From positions 4,831,391 to 4,895,390 of the forward strand of contig JASEVX010000005.1 of NCBI GenBank assembly GCA_031761405.1: a stretch of DNA of 64,000 nt, read 5' to 3'. Source of the stretch: Serripes groenlandicus (taxonomy: Eukaryota; Mollusca; Bivalvia; Cardiida; Cardiidae). Below are positions 1 through 10,928 of the stretch, in pieces (position 1 is the first letter of the stretch; each line of letters opens with the position of its first letter). The position numbers and the translations under genes were made by a program. Below the pieces are notes generated by a model that worked only from the letters and a program-made list of their open reading frames with translations, was not told the DNA's origin and did not search any database.

Positions 1-228
1 CATTGTGAGAAAATGATCGCTAATAGAACACTGTAAGAGTTGAAAACGTTGTGAGAAAATGTCATTTTCGTAGGACAATATCTTTTCTAAAAAAATGTTA
101 ATCAATCATTTGTTCCTAATTTAAAAAATTATGAAGACATACAACTATAAAAAGTTGTTTTCGTAACAACCATAATATGGTAATATGGGATTATTGTCGT
201 AAAGAAAGTTGTTTTCGCGGCAGCCGAG

Positions 229-500
229 TTGTTTTCGTGAGCCGATTTTATTTATTTATATGCGTTTTAGCCTACGCCACTCTCTAAGTTTTCTATTTCG
301 CGTAATTAGTACAAAAAACACTATTACATACTTTTAAAATTATCGTTATATGTTTGTGCACATGCTTTTAAGTAAATAATTAGAAAACTTATGAATACAT
401 GTGATTTATTGTCAAATAAAACGTTGTTTTCGTGACAGTCATGTTGTTTTCGTGAGCCGACTTTATTTATTTATTTGCGTTTTAGCCTATGCCACTCTAT
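229..500 (+). repeat. Direct repeat pair, about 65 bp
   Basis: GTTGTTTTCGTGAGCCGA plus TTTATTTATTTAT and GCGTTTTAGCCTA recur at about 229-290 and 441-502, 212 bp apart. Both belong to the dispersed-repeat block at the window start. Confidence 0.65.
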
Positions 501-512
501 AATTTTGCAATG

Positions 513-1067
513 TTATTGAAAACGGGACCAGGTACGAAATAAGCACTTTTCACGGACCATGATTGTTAAACTTGTAGGTCTTTTCAGAAATTACAAAAGA
601 AGTTAATTGGCCGTTTTATTTTGGCGAGGTACTTTCAGAGTACAACCAACTCCTGCCGAATCAGGTTAAAGGTCAAAAGGTTACGGTTGACTACAGTAAA
701 AATAAAACGAGGCACAGGAGTATCATGATACTCTGCATAGCGTACCCAAGACGCCCGATGATATTTATTATCTGCCCAAACATGAAGAAAGATAATATGT
801 AAATAGTTTAACTCTATTTAGATATTTTCTCGATAAATCTCAAATATTAGTACCAATCCGGTATCAAAGTAGCACTAACATTATCATTATTAATCGTGTG
901 CCTGCATCACTGATGGAACTATATATATATATGGCGGTTTAACGGAAGTGAGTAAATTGCCTTTGCAGAAATATCCAACCGATTGTTCAAATACGACTAT
1001 ATAATTTTTTTTTCGTTGTTGTTGTTTTGGTAGCACTGTGGCGATTGTCAACCAATCGCCACAAAAA
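513..1067 (+). repeat. Dispersed repeat with terminal hairpin, copy 1
   Basis: Matches 51922-52393 in inverse orientation: shared blocks include the ACCAGGTACGAAATTAGC-like start, TGCCCAAACATGAAGAA, the CATCACTGATGGAACTATATAT block and a terminal hairpin GTGGCGATTG/CAATCGCCAC (1037-1061). Ends and class not resolved. Confidence 0.7.
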
Positions 1068-1092
1068 CTGTAGATGCAGACAACTTCTGAAT

Positions 1093-1256
1093 ACATAAAT
1101 CTAGGTGAAGATATGGAAAACCTCTAGAAATCAAAGTCTAATTTTTAATCGAGTTAAAAAGGGGAAAATACTCATTATGAGCAATTTCTCCTTTTGCAAC
1201 AATGTTTTAAAAAAAACTCTCTGCTGCAGAGGCTTCAAAATGTGTCAAAAGGTTAA
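1093..1256 (-). mobile_element. TTAA-MITE, degenerate
   Basis: Hairpin core and CTGCAGAGGC end A, closing AAAAGGTTAA; left end eroded. Confidence 0.7.
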
Positions 1257-1306
1257 GCTGAAGACAGAGAAATTAAATTAAAACTTTCCCTTAATGCGGA
1301 TGACTC

Positions 1307-1520
1307 TTAGTCCTTTCCCACATATAGATGCTTTCTGACGCCTCTGCAGCAGACGCCTTTTGAAAACATTGTGACAAAAATAAAAATTGCTCAAAACAAG
1401 CAATTTCTCCTTTTTCAATTTTTTTCAATAAATATACTTTCATTTATAGAGATTTTTTGTGTTTTTGCCAAGATCATTTTAAAGTCGTCTGCTGCAAATT
1501 TGTTGTATGTGGGAAATGAT
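1307..1520 (+). mobile_element. TTAA-MITE, old copy
   Basis: Starts TTAGTCCTTTCCCACATATAG, closes GTATGTGGGAAATGA. Both CTGCAGCAGAC blocks recognisable; terminal TTAA lost. Confidence 0.8.
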
Positions 1521-1645
1521 GTCTGAAAACGATGTGGGATAAGGAGAAATTGACTATGTTGATTGACTTCTTCCTAAACAATGATGTTTTATTGTTTGCT
1601 GTAAAGCATCAATTCTGGTTGATATCAGAAAAAGATTTAAAAGAT

Positions 1646-1787
1646 CAAAACAAGCAATTTCTCCTTTTGTCAACATGATTTCAACTCTATTCATTTATTG
1701 TCCTTTCAATTAAAGGGCGTTTCTAATTTTGTGGGGGTATGTTTTCAAAGTCGTCTGCTGCAGATTTGTTGTATGTGAGAAAGGGTT
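1646..1787 (+). mobile_element. TTAA-MITE, right half
   Basis: Begins inside the hairpin (AAGCAATTTCTCCTTTTG) and ends GTCGTCTGCTGCAG...GAGAAAGGGTTA. Confidence 0.75.
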
Positions 1788-1961
1788 ATTCCTTTCCCAC
1801 ATATAGACGCTTTCTGATGCCTCTGCAACAGTCGACTTTTACCATACTGTTTTCAACTTTATTTAATATTCGTTCTTTCATTCATAGAGAATTTCCATAT
1901 TATCAACTAAATGTTTTCAAAGTCGCCTGCTGCATATTTGTTGTATGTGGGAAAGGGTCAA
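1784..1961 (+). mobile_element. TTAA-MITE lacking the hairpin
   Basis: TTATTCCTTTCCCACATATAG to GTATGTGGGAAAGGGTCA; the GAAATTGC core is deleted. It shares its left border with the preceding copy. Confidence 0.75.
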
Positions 1962-2046
1962 AGTCATGTGAGCATGTAATCTTTTGAAGGCACCAGAACC
2001 CGGATCTTCAATTTTCTGATAAGGCAGTTTTCTGCCTGCTTGACTC

Positions 2047-2276
2047 TTAACCCTTTCCCTCATATAAACGCTTTCGGACGCCTCTGCAGCAGACGGCTTT
2101 TTGAAAACATAGTGACAAAAGAAGAAATTGCACAAAACGTGCAATTTCTCCTTTTGTCACAATGTTTTCCACTTTTAGTCATAGGTTATCCATTCAATTA
2201 TGGAGATTTTCTATGTTTTGACAAAATATGTTCAAAGTCGTCTGCTGCAGAATTGTTGTATGAGGGAAAGGGTTAA
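2047..2276 (+). mobile_element. TTAA-MITE, intact reference copy
   Basis: TTAACCCTTTCCCTCATATA...TATGAGGGAAAGGGTTAA, 230 bp with TTAA at both ends. Order: end A, CTCTGCAGCAGACG, hairpin GAAATTGCACAAAACGTGCAATTTC, spacer with ATAGGTTATCCATTCAATTA, GTCGTCTGCTGCAGAA, end B. No open reading frame of note. TTAA target plus CCC/GGG termini fit piggyBac-type transposition. Confidence 0.92.
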
Positions 2277-2524
2277 ATTCTGTAATCCTAAGATCTAAGC
2301 AGGTTTCAATACTGTGTGTTTACCAAGATTAGGCAGATTTTGTATCCTTAAATATTGTTTTCAATACATTTCACTTTTGACCTTCATTCAATATAGTTAG
2401 ATTTATGTTATTACTTATCTATTGCGATAATTTTAGATGATGGCATTTTAAATCAATGATACGGCATCCTAGCTTTTGGCATTTTTATGTTGGGTGGTAA
2501 TAAATCCTTAATAAACACGATTGT
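2277..2524. other. AT-rich intronic sequence
   Basis: No gene, repeat or signal recognised. Confidence 0.5.
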
Positions 2525-2776
2525 TCAGCTCGGTCGGTAGTGACGCAGGCTGTCAATCCAGGGGTTGTGAGTTCAAATCACAGCTTTGACAAAAGTCACT
2601 GTGACAAGCTTTATTTGTCTTCCACCAATGGATTAACAGTATATGTGGAAAAGCAGCCAGTAGCTTGGAAAGAATGTTGTGTGAGGTACTGGTGTGAGAA
2701 AGCTAGGAAACACATGAGTAGGTGAACTGGCTGCCGTGACATGACTGAAACACTGTTGAAAACCCCAATCAATCAA
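2525..2776 (+). mobile_element. tRNA-derived SINE
   Basis: Box A-like AGCTCGGTCGGTAGTGACG and box B-like GAGTTCAAATC head, body with CCACCAATGG and GAAAGCAGCCAGT-like blocks, tail CTGTTGAAAACCCCAATCAATCAA. Both pol III boxes carry changes. Confidence 0.85.
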
Positions 2777-2837
2777 GCAGAGAAACACACATGTTGCCTT
2801 CCAATAAGTTGGTAAGTGAAAGCACGACTGACAGACA

Positions 2838-2935
2838 CACAGACACACATATACAAAGACACACAGACACACATATACACAGACACATGGACACACATAT
2901 ACACATTTACACAGACACACATATACACAAAGACA
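2838..2935 (+). repeat. (AC)n-rich simple repeat
   Basis: Irregular repeats of GACACACA and TATACAC directly after the SINE tail region. Confidence 0.85.
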
Positions 2936-3006
2936 GTGAAGTGATCCCTAAGTTTAACCCTGCCAAGGCAGACAACACAAAAGGTAATACTGTAAATTGT
3001 TTTCTC

Positions 3007-3245
3007 TTAACTCTTTCCCACATACAACAAATCTGCAGCAGATGACTTTGAACGTATTTTGTACACACTGAGTAAAAAATATGGAAAAAACGCTATAAAA
3101 GAAAGAACAATTATTGAATGAAGTTGAAAACATTGTGGCAAAAGGAGAAATTGCTCATTATAAGCAATTTCTTCTTTTGCCACAATGTTTTCAAAAGTCG
3201 TCTGCTTCAGAGGTGTCAGAAAGCGTATATGTGGGAAAATGTTAA
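3007..3245 (-). mobile_element. TTAA-MITE
   Basis: TTAACTCTTTCCCACATACAAC to GTGGGAAAATGTTAA; hairpin core GAAATTGCTCATTATAAGCAATTTC. Confidence 0.88.
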
Positions 3246-3451
3246 ATATTTATTGTTTTGCTGTTAAGATCTTATATTGATGAAAACGCAGAAAAAGTAA
3301 TCTCCCCTTTTCCTACAATTTTTTCGACTAAGTTTGTCAAATCTCACCGAGCAATTGAAGTCTATTCTTTGCCCAGGATATCATAGAGAATGTGAGAGAT
3401 TGATCATCAATTAGTGAGAAGAGAAAATACTTATAGATCTATTAATATTTT

Positions 3452-3607
3452 CGCTCATACGAAAATTCTGCAGCAAACGACTTTGAACATATTGTGGCAA
3501 AAGGAGACATTGCTTGTTTTGAGCAATTTCTTCTTTTGCCACTATGTTTTCAAAAAGCCGTCTGCTGCAGAGGCGTCAGAAAGCATCTATATGAGGGAAA
3601 GGGTTAA
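3452..3607 (-). mobile_element. TTAA-MITE, 5'-trimmed
   Basis: Starts at CTCATACGAAAATTCTGCAG without its TTAACCC; right end GAGGGAAAGGGTTAA intact and shared with the next copy. Confidence 0.85.
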
Positions 3608-3813
3608 TCCTTTCCAACATATATCGAATCTGCAGCAGATCACTTTGAAAGCATTTAGGCAAAACTTGTGTATTAAAATGTGTATTAAAAAAGTATAATT
3701 ATTGAATAGAGTTGTAAACATTTTGAGTAAAGTCTCCTTTACCCACAATGTTTTTAAATGTCATCCGCTGCAGATTCTTTAAAATGCGTCTATATAATTA
3801 TGGGATATGTTAA
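3604..3813 (-). mobile_element. TTAA-MITE, old, back-to-back with previous
   Basis: TTAATCCTTTCCAACATATA to GGGATATGTTAA. It shares TTAA 3604-3607 with the copy on its left. Hairpin largely lost. Confidence 0.8.
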
Positions 3814-3984
3814 TATTAAGATATTTCCCTTTTTCCAAAAGGTCAACTGATGATTCAAAACAGGATTTCTTGTTGGAAAAATTGGTTACCTCAATGTATG
3901 ATATTTTATGCATTGTCTGCTTTGAAAAACATCAGAGGTGAAATATTTAAAATCTGGAAGATTGTAAGTATAACGTTCAAGGAG

Positions 3985-4091
3985 AGTTTAAAACACTATC
4001 GGAAAGGGAGAAATACTTTTCTTCTAGTTTCCCCACAATGCTTTCAAAAGTCATCTGCAGCAAAGGACTCAAATGCCGTCTGTATCAAGAA
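3985..4091. mobile_element. TTAA-MITE fragment
   Basis: CACAATGCTTTCAAAAGTCATCTGCAGCAA piece, directly left of an intact copy. Confidence 0.5.
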
Positions 4092-4322
4092 ATAAACCCT
4101 TTCCCTCATATAGACGATTTCTTACGCCTCTGCAGCAGACAGCTTTTTGAAAACATAGTGACAAAAGAAGAAATTGCTCAAAACGAGCAATTTATCCTTT
4201 TGCCACAATGTTTACCACTTTTAGTCATAGGTTATCCATTCAATTATAGAGATATTCTATCTTTTGACAAAATATGTTCAAAGTCGTCTGCTGCAGAATT
4301 GTCGTATGTAGCAAGAAATTAA
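4092..4322 (+). mobile_element. TTAA-MITE, end sequences drifted
   Basis: ATAAACCCTTTCCCTCATATAG with the standard interior and T-type hairpin (GCTCAAAACGAGC). The right end reads GTAGCAAGAAATTAA instead of GAGGGAAAGGGTTAA. Confidence 0.88.
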
Positions 4323-4383
4323 TTGAAAGAACTCATTATGTTGATAGATCCACTTGGTAATGACAGGAAAATGCATATTTATT

Positions 4384-4397
4384 AAGAAAGGGTTAAT
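4384..4397. mobile_element. Solo TTAA-MITE terminus
   Basis: GAAAGGGTTAA with no body attached; may be coincidence. Confidence 0.3.
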
Positions 4398-4494
4398 CTA
4401 GATTTAACATTTTGTCAACAAAATATTGATAAATACTTACAGATATTGATTTTGATTATTGATCTCTAATGGTCTTGACACTTCCACCCCCTAT

Positions 4495-4640
4495 CTTACT
4501 TTTCCTTTTCCTGGGTACAGATTATTTTTGACACCTATGCAGTAAACAACCTTTGATGCATTTTGGAAAAAGTAAAAGTTGCTCAAAATGCGGAAATTTT
4601 CCTTTTGCCGAAATGTTTTCAACTCTACTTATCTTCAAGA
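4495..4640 (+). mobile_element. TTAA-MITE fragment, old
   Basis: Eroded end A, AAGTTGCTCAAAATGCGG core and CCTTTTGCCGAAATGTTTTC; right end absent. Confidence 0.6.
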
Positions 4641-4947
4641 GGACCAGGACACCCGCATGGTGACATATTTCTCTTAGTTTCAGCTGGAATTTGATAGATT
4701 TATAAAAGTTTCTGATTTCATCTTTAAATAAGGGTCTCCTTTTTCTAAATTATAGTGTAGAGAGGGCAATATCATGAAAGAAAGAAACCGGGGTCAAAGT
4801 AAGAAATCACTGACAATGGAAGAAGAAAATCAATCAATGGATCAATCGAGCATTTAACACCACACAATAAAAAGTGTGTCATTAATTTTCAATACCAATG
4901 AAATGGTTGTAGACACACACTATTAATTTTCAAAAGAAAGTGACGCT

Positions 4948-5018
4948 TTAACCCTTTACCTCATACGACAATTCTGCAGCAGACGACCAGAAAGCGTCTA
5001 TATGAGGGAAAGGGTTAA
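4948..5018 (-). mobile_element. 71-bp micro TTAA-MITE (internal deletion)
   Basis: TTAACCCTTTACCTCATACG...CAGCAGACGAC joined directly to CAGAAAGCGTC...GAGGGAAAGGGTTAA. Both termini and one CTGCAGCAGAC remain; the hairpin and spacer are gone. Shares its right TTAA with the next copy. Confidence 0.9.
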
Positions 5019-5192
5019 CTATTTCCCACTTGCGCATGGATTTTGATGCATTATATACAGCAGACGACTTTTGAGCAATTTCTACTTTTGTTGTTGACAT
5101 TTTCAACTCCGTTTAATAATTTAATTATTATATATTTTTGCCTAACATTTTTTTTAAGTTGTCTGCTGCAGCTTTGTTGTATATGGGAAATG
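5015..5192 (+). mobile_element. TTAA-MITE, old, back-to-back
   Basis: TTAACTATTTCCCACTTGCG to GTATATGGGAAATGA; half of the hairpin is missing. Confidence 0.8.
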
Positions 5193-5204
5193 ATTTAGAG
5201 TAAT

Positions 5205-5375
5205 TTAACCCTTTCCCACAAATAGACGCTCTCTGATGACGCTGCAGACAACTTTTGAAGACACTGTGCTAAAAGTAGAAATTGCTATAAATGAGCAATA
5301 TCTCATTTTGTCAAAAAAAATTCAACTCTATTTAATTTGAATTCTTATTTATTTTTGAGATTTAGGTAATTGATA
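5205..5375 (+). mobile_element. TTAA-MITE, right end lost
   Basis: TTAACCCTTTCCCACAAATAG, hairpin GAAATTGCTATAAATGAGCAATATC, then fades. Confidence 0.8.
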
Positions 5376-5511
5376 AAGGTCAGTTTTAAATGGACATCAT
5401 AATCAGATTTCACTGTATTATGTAAAAATAAAATATATAATATATAATCACACAAACAGTTGTTGTTTATTTTTACTTGCTACATGTATGTTATGTAGAC
5501 AGACCATATGT

Positions 5512-5632
5512 TCATTGAAAACATTGTGACAAATGGAGAAATTATGAGCAACTTCTCCTTTTTGCCACAATGTTTTCAAAAGTAATTTCCTGCAGAGGCA
5601 TTAGAAAGTTTCTGTGTTTGATAAAGGGTTAA
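5512..5632 (-). mobile_element. TTAA-MITE, hairpin and right half
   Basis: GAAAACATTGTGACAAATGG to GATAAAGGGTTAA; end B missing. Confidence 0.78.
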
Positions 5633-5653
5633 ATTATACTAGAAATGAAAAGG

Positions 5654-5821
5654 TTAACTCTTCCTTCATACAACAAATGTGCACAGCATATGACATTGAA
5701 AACACCTACGAAAAATCTCTACAAATAGAAGTATAAAAAGATGTTTTTGCACAGTGTTTTCAAAAGTCGTTTGTTATAGAGGCATCAAAAATGTTTCTCC
5801 TACATATGGGGAAAAGGTTAA
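5654..5821 (-). mobile_element. TTAA-MITE, old
   Basis: TTAACTCTTCCTTCATACAAC to ATGGGGAAAAGGTTAA; the hairpin is reduced to one arm. Confidence 0.8.
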
Positions 5822-6014
5822 AGTAGAAAGGAAAAAGTCAAATGGTTTCAATACAATCTTGAATGACACAGAATTACATAAAATACAATTTGAAATATCA
5901 TGCATGACATACAACTTGATCTTTAAATGAAATTTAAACAGGCAGTATATTTATTGATTTCTAATTATTTTTGATATATACCTTACATTTCCTTAGCTTA
6001 GATATACCTTTAGC

Positions 6015-6227
6015 TTAATCCTTTCCCACCTGCAGACCGCTTTGACGCAAAAGCAGCAGACGACTTTTGAAAATATTGTGGCCAAAGGTGATGAGCAATT
6101 TCTCCTTTGGCCACAATGTTTTCAACTTTATTTAACAATTAAACTATCTTTTATGGAGATTTTTCAGGTTTTTGTCAGTTTTCAAAGTCGTCTGCTGCAG
6201 AATAGTTGCATGTGGGGAAAAGGTTAA
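6015..6227 (+). mobile_element. TTAA-MITE
   Basis: TTAATCCTTTCCCACCTG to GTGGGGAAAAGGTTAA; core GGCCAAAGGTGATGAGC with one arm shortened. Confidence 0.85.
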
Positions 6228-6290
6228 TTCTTTCCTACATTAAACTAATCAAAAGTCGCCTGAGCCCAAAATGCCTCTGCATGTTTGAAA
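6224..6290. mobile_element. TTAA-MITE fragment
   Basis: TTAATTCTTTCCTACATTAAAC then AAAGTCGCCTGAG; abuts the previous copy at a shared TTAA. Confidence 0.5.
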
Positions 6291-6369
6291 GTGAACTTTG
6301 TTTTGAATTATGTGCTTAGTTTAAACTTACTTATTTTACATTGATTGCCAATGAAGCTTTCAGCTTATA

Positions 6370-6665
6370 ATAATCATGCCCGATGTCTGCTTCCTGGAGA
6401 CTTAACCAGTTCTCAAGCCGTTTGTGTGGAAAAATCCCACAGGTAGAACCCGCTTATGACGGGATTCAAACTCAGGACCTAAAGTTACATAATGTGAGGC
6501 CTACATTTTACAACTGCACCACTGTCTGTTACAATGGTATGTTGCTCCATTTTCAACAGTATTTCAGTTATATAATATCAATTCCTGTGTGATTTTACCA
6601 GTACTACTAGTATTGCTTATTTTGACTCCCATGCATCAGTCGTAATAATATCCCCGCAACTCAGA
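6370..6665 (-). mobile_element. SINE(s), degenerate
   Basis: Contains an inverted tRNA-like head (GGGATTCAAACTCAGGACC ... TGCACCACTGTC) and then an inverted SINE tail (CATTTTCAACAGTATTTCAG, ACCAGTACTACTAG). Confidence 0.65.
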
Positions 6666-6708
6666 TTGTCAGGGCCATTATTACCATTTGTAACATGTGG
6701 TTATAAGG

Positions 6709-6815
6709 ATTACTCCTTTCTCTGATACAGACAATATTTGACATCTTAACAGCAGAAGACTTTTGAAAACAATGCAGACAGACGAGAAATTGTCCCTTTT
6801 CCCTCATTTTTTCAT
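6709..6815 (+). mobile_element. TTAA-MITE fragment
   Basis: TTACTCCTTTCTCTGATACAG to the first hairpin arm only. Confidence 0.6.
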
Positions 6816-6879
6816 CTTTACGTCTGTAACATTTCACCAAATAAAGTGCCATTACTCCGAAATTAATGATATGGACCTT

Positions 6880-7979
6880 TCTTATTCATATATAGGAGGG
6901 TTCGCTCTCGCACCAGTCGAAAGTTATGCTAAATTTAAGTTTTTGAAAAGTATGACAAAAATCATCACATTGGTAAAACTGGTAAGGACTGATTACAAGG
7001 AATTCAATGGATGTCTTTATCTCCAACAGGTCAAAAGTTATGACCAATGCTTAAACTATTGAAAAGTAAGTCAAAGCTCAATGTCAAGGTCACTACATCA
7101 ATAATTTTTGTATTTATACTGGAAAGGGTTAAAATCTTAAGACAAGGTATACATATGCCTAATAAAACACAAGAGGGCTAAGAGAGCTCTTAATACATGT
7201 AACTGCAACTGTCCAGGAACATCTGATAAAGAGTTGGAAAGAAATTGCAAGGAGAATAATACTACATGTATAATCAAAACCGTAAAGGACATTAACAAGG
7301 ATGTAGATAAGAAAAACAGCAGGGACATAGATAAGACATTAATAATAAGTCATTCTAATCAAGCTGCAGAAAGTCAAAAGTAACAAATAAGGAGACAAAA
7401 ATAACATACACAGCTAGCCCAACCCCTTGCTGCCATGTATTCAATAAATTAATACGCCTTATAAGCACTTAAACACATACAGAACATTTCTGGCAAATTA
7501 TCTTGAAAAGAGATAATAAGATTCTGAGGAGAAGAATATCAGAATATCAGAATTCTGTCATGCAAGCCCTTTCTGATGCTGTTTGGCAGTCATGTTTTTT
7601 ACCAATCAACATGGTTTGAATAATTTCCAAATCGTCTTGAAATTAGATGAACATTGTCAGAAAAAGAAATTGGCAAGAACACTTTATGTAGGTGCTCACC
7701 TACGGAACTCATCAATTATCTTGAAATCAAACAAGCCAAGATTCAGAGGAGAAGAATTTTCCCTCTGTTGATGTGGCAGCAACCAAAGCTCTACACAGAA
7801 TCTTTTTTTTTAACCACTTTTGACAGACAAGTACAACAGGAATTTCCTCGCTCCAGATCATTATTTCACATGATATTTCAAATGTTGTGTACTTGACAAT
7901 CAACAGATGTACAAGTTGAAAAATCTGGAAAACGGGAAGTAACTTTTTGACAAAGAGTTAAAAATATTGCATTTAAAGG
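6880..7979. other. Intronic sequence without recognised features
   Basis: Contains a degenerate mollusc-style dispersed repeat around 6940-7100 (AGGTCAAAAGTTATGACC, AATGTCAAGGTCACTAC). Otherwise nothing recognised; open frames here are short and unsupported. Confidence 0.4.
7119..7131. mobile_element. Solo TTAA-MITE terminus
   Basis: GGAAAGGGTTAA without a body. Confidence 0.3.
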
Positions 7980-8133
7980 TGAACTTGCTTGTTTTGAGCA
8001 ATTTCTTCTTTTGACACAATGTTTTCCACTTTTTGTCATAGGTTATCCATTCAATTATGGAGATTTTCTATGTTTTGACAAAATACGTTCAAAGTCGTCT
8101 GCTGCAGAATTGTCGTATGAGGCAAAGGGTTAA
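7980..8133 (+). mobile_element. TTAA-MITE, left third deleted
   Basis: Starts in the hairpin (TTGCTTGTTTTGAGCAATTTC) and continues to GAGGCAAAGGGTTAA. Confidence 0.85.
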
Positions 8134-8432
8134 AGAGGTTTTCCTTACTTATGCTTCAATCATTTCAAAGTTGCCTCCTGAAGATTTTAGTATGTGGGAA
8201 AGGCTACATGACATTAAAGTGATAAAGATGAGATGAGCTTGTTGTGTAGCACAGATATTATTCAGACCTGCATTCCGAAGACATGGAAAAATATATCAAT
8301 GGGTGGCGCTACTAGAAAACCAATCATTACAAATTTGCAACAAGTGTAGACCCAGATCAGCCAGCAAATCAGTACAGACTGTTCTGTTCTGCACAGGTCG
8401 CCAATTAGTCATACAAGGTATCAAGCAACATC

Positions 8433-8649
8433 TTAACCCTACCCTCATACGACAATTCTGCAGCACACGACTTTGAACATATTTTGTCAAAAAATAGAAA
8501 ATCTCTATAATTGAATGACTAAAACTGGAAAACATGGTGACAAAAGAAGAAATTGCTCGTTTGAGCAATTTCTTCTTTTGTCACTACGTTTTCAGAAAGC
8601 CTTCTACTGCAGAGGCGTCAAAAAGCGTCTATATGAGGGAAAGGGTTAA
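8433..8649 (-). mobile_element. TTAA-MITE, intact ends
   Basis: TTAACCCTACCCTCATACGAC to ATGAGGGAAAGGGTTAA; short deletion in the spacer (CCATTCA region). Confidence 0.9.
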
Positions 8650-8704
8650 AGCAATGTCAATATGAATCCTTAGCATGTATTCAAAGAAAGGTCTTTTTAC
8701 ACTT

Positions 8705-8945
8705 GAGCCGTTCCACAAGAAAACCAACATTATGGACTATGCATAATGTATCGACCCATTTCAGCCTGTGCAATCCGTGCAGACTAATCCGGGCCAACAC
8801 ATTCCGTCTAAGGGGGATAGAGGTATAGAGTAATGATTCCTGAAACAGAAAATCAGCAGGAGGCGAACAGTGTCTGTCCGGGGTTAAGCCTGCGCTACAA
8901 TACTTTACGCAGAGTCCACAATGTTGGTTTTTACGTGGAACGGCT
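8705..8945. mobile_element. GAGCCG palindromic MITE, copy 1
   Basis: Imperfect palindrome: GAGCCGTTCCACAAGAAAAC...AACATTATGGACTATGC at the left pairs with GCAGAGTCCACAATGTTGG...CGGCTC at the right. It ends 58 bp from the 9004 exon donor. Confidence 0.85.
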
Positions 8946-9003
8946 CACTTGTAAAATTTACGCTAAGGTTGGTTTTCCTGTAGCAGTGGTCAAATGAACT
9001 TAC

Positions 9004-9432
9004 ACAAAGACTGTAACTTTTCTCGCTGATAATGACCCCAAACTTTCTGCAACCTTTGATGACACATCAGAACCAATAGGTACACGAGGAAAAAACCATG
9101 GTGCTTTGTCTAGGAACTTTGTTCTAACAGCCTTGTGTAGCATTCCAAGGTCAAAACTATGAGCACCACTTAAAAGGTTCGTACTGTCCTCGTGTCTTTT
9201 CTTATAATAAACATCACAAGACAAACTTTGTGGTGATAGGCAAGTAAAGTTACTTCCCCTTAGAGAAATGGCTGTATGGGCGGGTAGATTATGTCCTGGT
9301 AATGTGAGCGAGTTTAACGGAGAACTTGAGTTTCCTGGCACCAACTTGGGTGATGCTGTGGGTGTGTTATTGTATCCTGACAGTCTATATGCAAGGGTTG
9401 ATCTCGGGGACAGAATGTATGGAGTACCAACA
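9004..9432 (-). CDS. Probable further exon of the KIAA2012-like gene
   Basis: An open frame of up to 158 codons on - ends at a consensus donor (TTTGT|GTAAGT, intron from 9003). Its composition is more GC-balanced and less repetitive than the flanks. The 5' edge is uncertain: an acceptor-like GCGGATACCAG at 9433-9443 gives an entry phase matching the 18854 exon, but its pyrimidine tract is weak. An in-frame stop near 9495 sets the outer limit. The product is Ser/Pro-rich early (LVPGNSSSPLNSLTLPGH) and then mixed (KAVRTKFLDKAPWFFPRV). No family recognised; linked to the gene by strand, phase and position only. Confidence 0.5.
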
Positions 9433-9499
9433 CTGGTATCCGCAAGAAACCCACTTCCTCGGCCCATTTTTCGCACAAAAGTCTTATTAAAATGATTTT

Positions 9500-9960
9500 A
9501 CACAAGAAATTTTGAAATTGAAACAATATAAGTCCATATAAGTTCTTTTGGTCACATTGCTTTGAAATCTATTCAATAATTAAATCACTCATTTATAAAA
9601 AAAAATCCATAATTTTGTTAAATTTTCTTTTAAGTTATCTGTTTCAGAAATTGTTCAATGAAATACACCACTTCCAATAAGTCTGGTAGAATTACCAAGA
9701 AGAAGCCCTATGGGTTAATCACATCACTTGTCCTTCAGGTTTTAAAATGCTCCACTATCACCATACTGTTGTATAATAAGTCTTCAGTTGTGAAGATTGA
9801 TATCACCAGGAACCTTAAACAATGTTTTACAGTATCCCCCTGTTGTTATAAACAATATTCTTGTTTTCTGTCTAGGTTTTTGTGAAACTTTAATAATAAA
9901 TTATCAAAACCTAGGGTTATATAACCTGTTATAAACATCACCATTACACTCTAGACAAGA
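9500..9960. other. Intronic sequence, nothing recognised
   Basis: AT-rich; no repeat family or coding signal recognised. Confidence 0.4.
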
Positions 9961-9964
9961 TTTG

Positions 9965-10193
9965 TTAACCCTTTCCCACATACATCAAATCTACAGCAGA
10001 CGACTTTTAAAACATCTAAGCAGAAACACAGAAAATCTCTATAAATAAAGGTATAGTTACTGAAAAAAGTTGAAAACTTTGGGGCAAAAGGAGAAATTGC
10101 TCATCATGAGCAATTTCTCCTTTAGTCAGAATATTTTCAAAATTTGTCTGCTGCAGAGAAATCAGAAAGCGTCTGTATGTGAGAAAGGATTAA
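9965..10193 (-). mobile_element. TTAA-MITE
   Basis: TTAACCCTTTCCCACATACATC to GTGAGAAAGGATTAA; near-perfect core GAAATTGCTCATCATGAGC. Confidence 0.9.
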
Positions 10194-10202
10194 ACTATTC
10201 TT

Positions 10203-10414
10203 TTAACCCATTCCACGAATACATTTATATATGCTACAGACGACTTTGTGAAAACATCTAGAACTCGCTGTTAAAGAATAGGTATAGTTAAAAAAAAATA
10301 GTGGCAAATGGAGAAATTGATCAAAAAAAGAAATTTCTCCTTTTGCCTTCAAATGTTTTCAAAAGTTATCTACCGCTGCCAAGTCAAAATGTGTCTGAAT
10401 CTGGGAAAGGGTAA
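10203..10414 (-). mobile_element. TTAA-MITE, old
   Basis: TTAACCCATTCCACGAATAC to CTGGGAAAGGGTAAA; 9 bp from the previous copy. Confidence 0.8.
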
Positions 10415-10489
10415 ATACATGTTGTAACATGGCCTGAGTTTGCAACACATAAATGTATTGACTTTTTCCGGAAAAGGAGATGTTGCTGA

Positions 10490-10720
10490 TTAACTCTTTC
10501 CCTCATATAGATGCTTTCTGACGCCTCTGCAGCAGACGGCTTTTTGAAAACATAGTGACAAAAGAAGAAATTGCACAAAACGTGCAATTTCTTCTTTTGC
10601 CACAATGTTTTCCACTTTTTGTCATAGGTTATCCATTCAATTATGGAGATTTTTCTATTTTTTGACAAAATATGTTCAAAGTCGTCTGCTGCAGAATTGT
10701 CGTATGAGGGAAAGGGTTAA
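10490..10720 (+). mobile_element. TTAA-MITE, intact
   Basis: TTAACTCTTTCCCTCATATAG to GAGGGAAAGGGTTAA; hairpin GCACAAAACGTGC (A-type). Confidence 0.92.
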
Positions 10721-10928
10721 AGTAACTCCTCCCTTTTCAACAATGTTATCTACTTTGTTTTAAAGAAGCACTTATTGTCATAGAATAGTTATTCTATAAT
10801 AATATTTCTAGAAGATTAAATTGCTGATTTTCCCAACATAATTCCTAAAGCCACAACACTGCAGATGACAAATGTCACTTCTTAAGTCCATAATTGTTTC
10901 ATTTATATTTCAGTAGCTTTCCAATTCA

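Noticed and set aside
3414..3698. Small proteins sharing FCHYVFKKPSAAEASESVYMRE across many loci
   Set aside because: This peptide is the translation of MITE end A, and its recurrence reflects the repeat and not a gene family.
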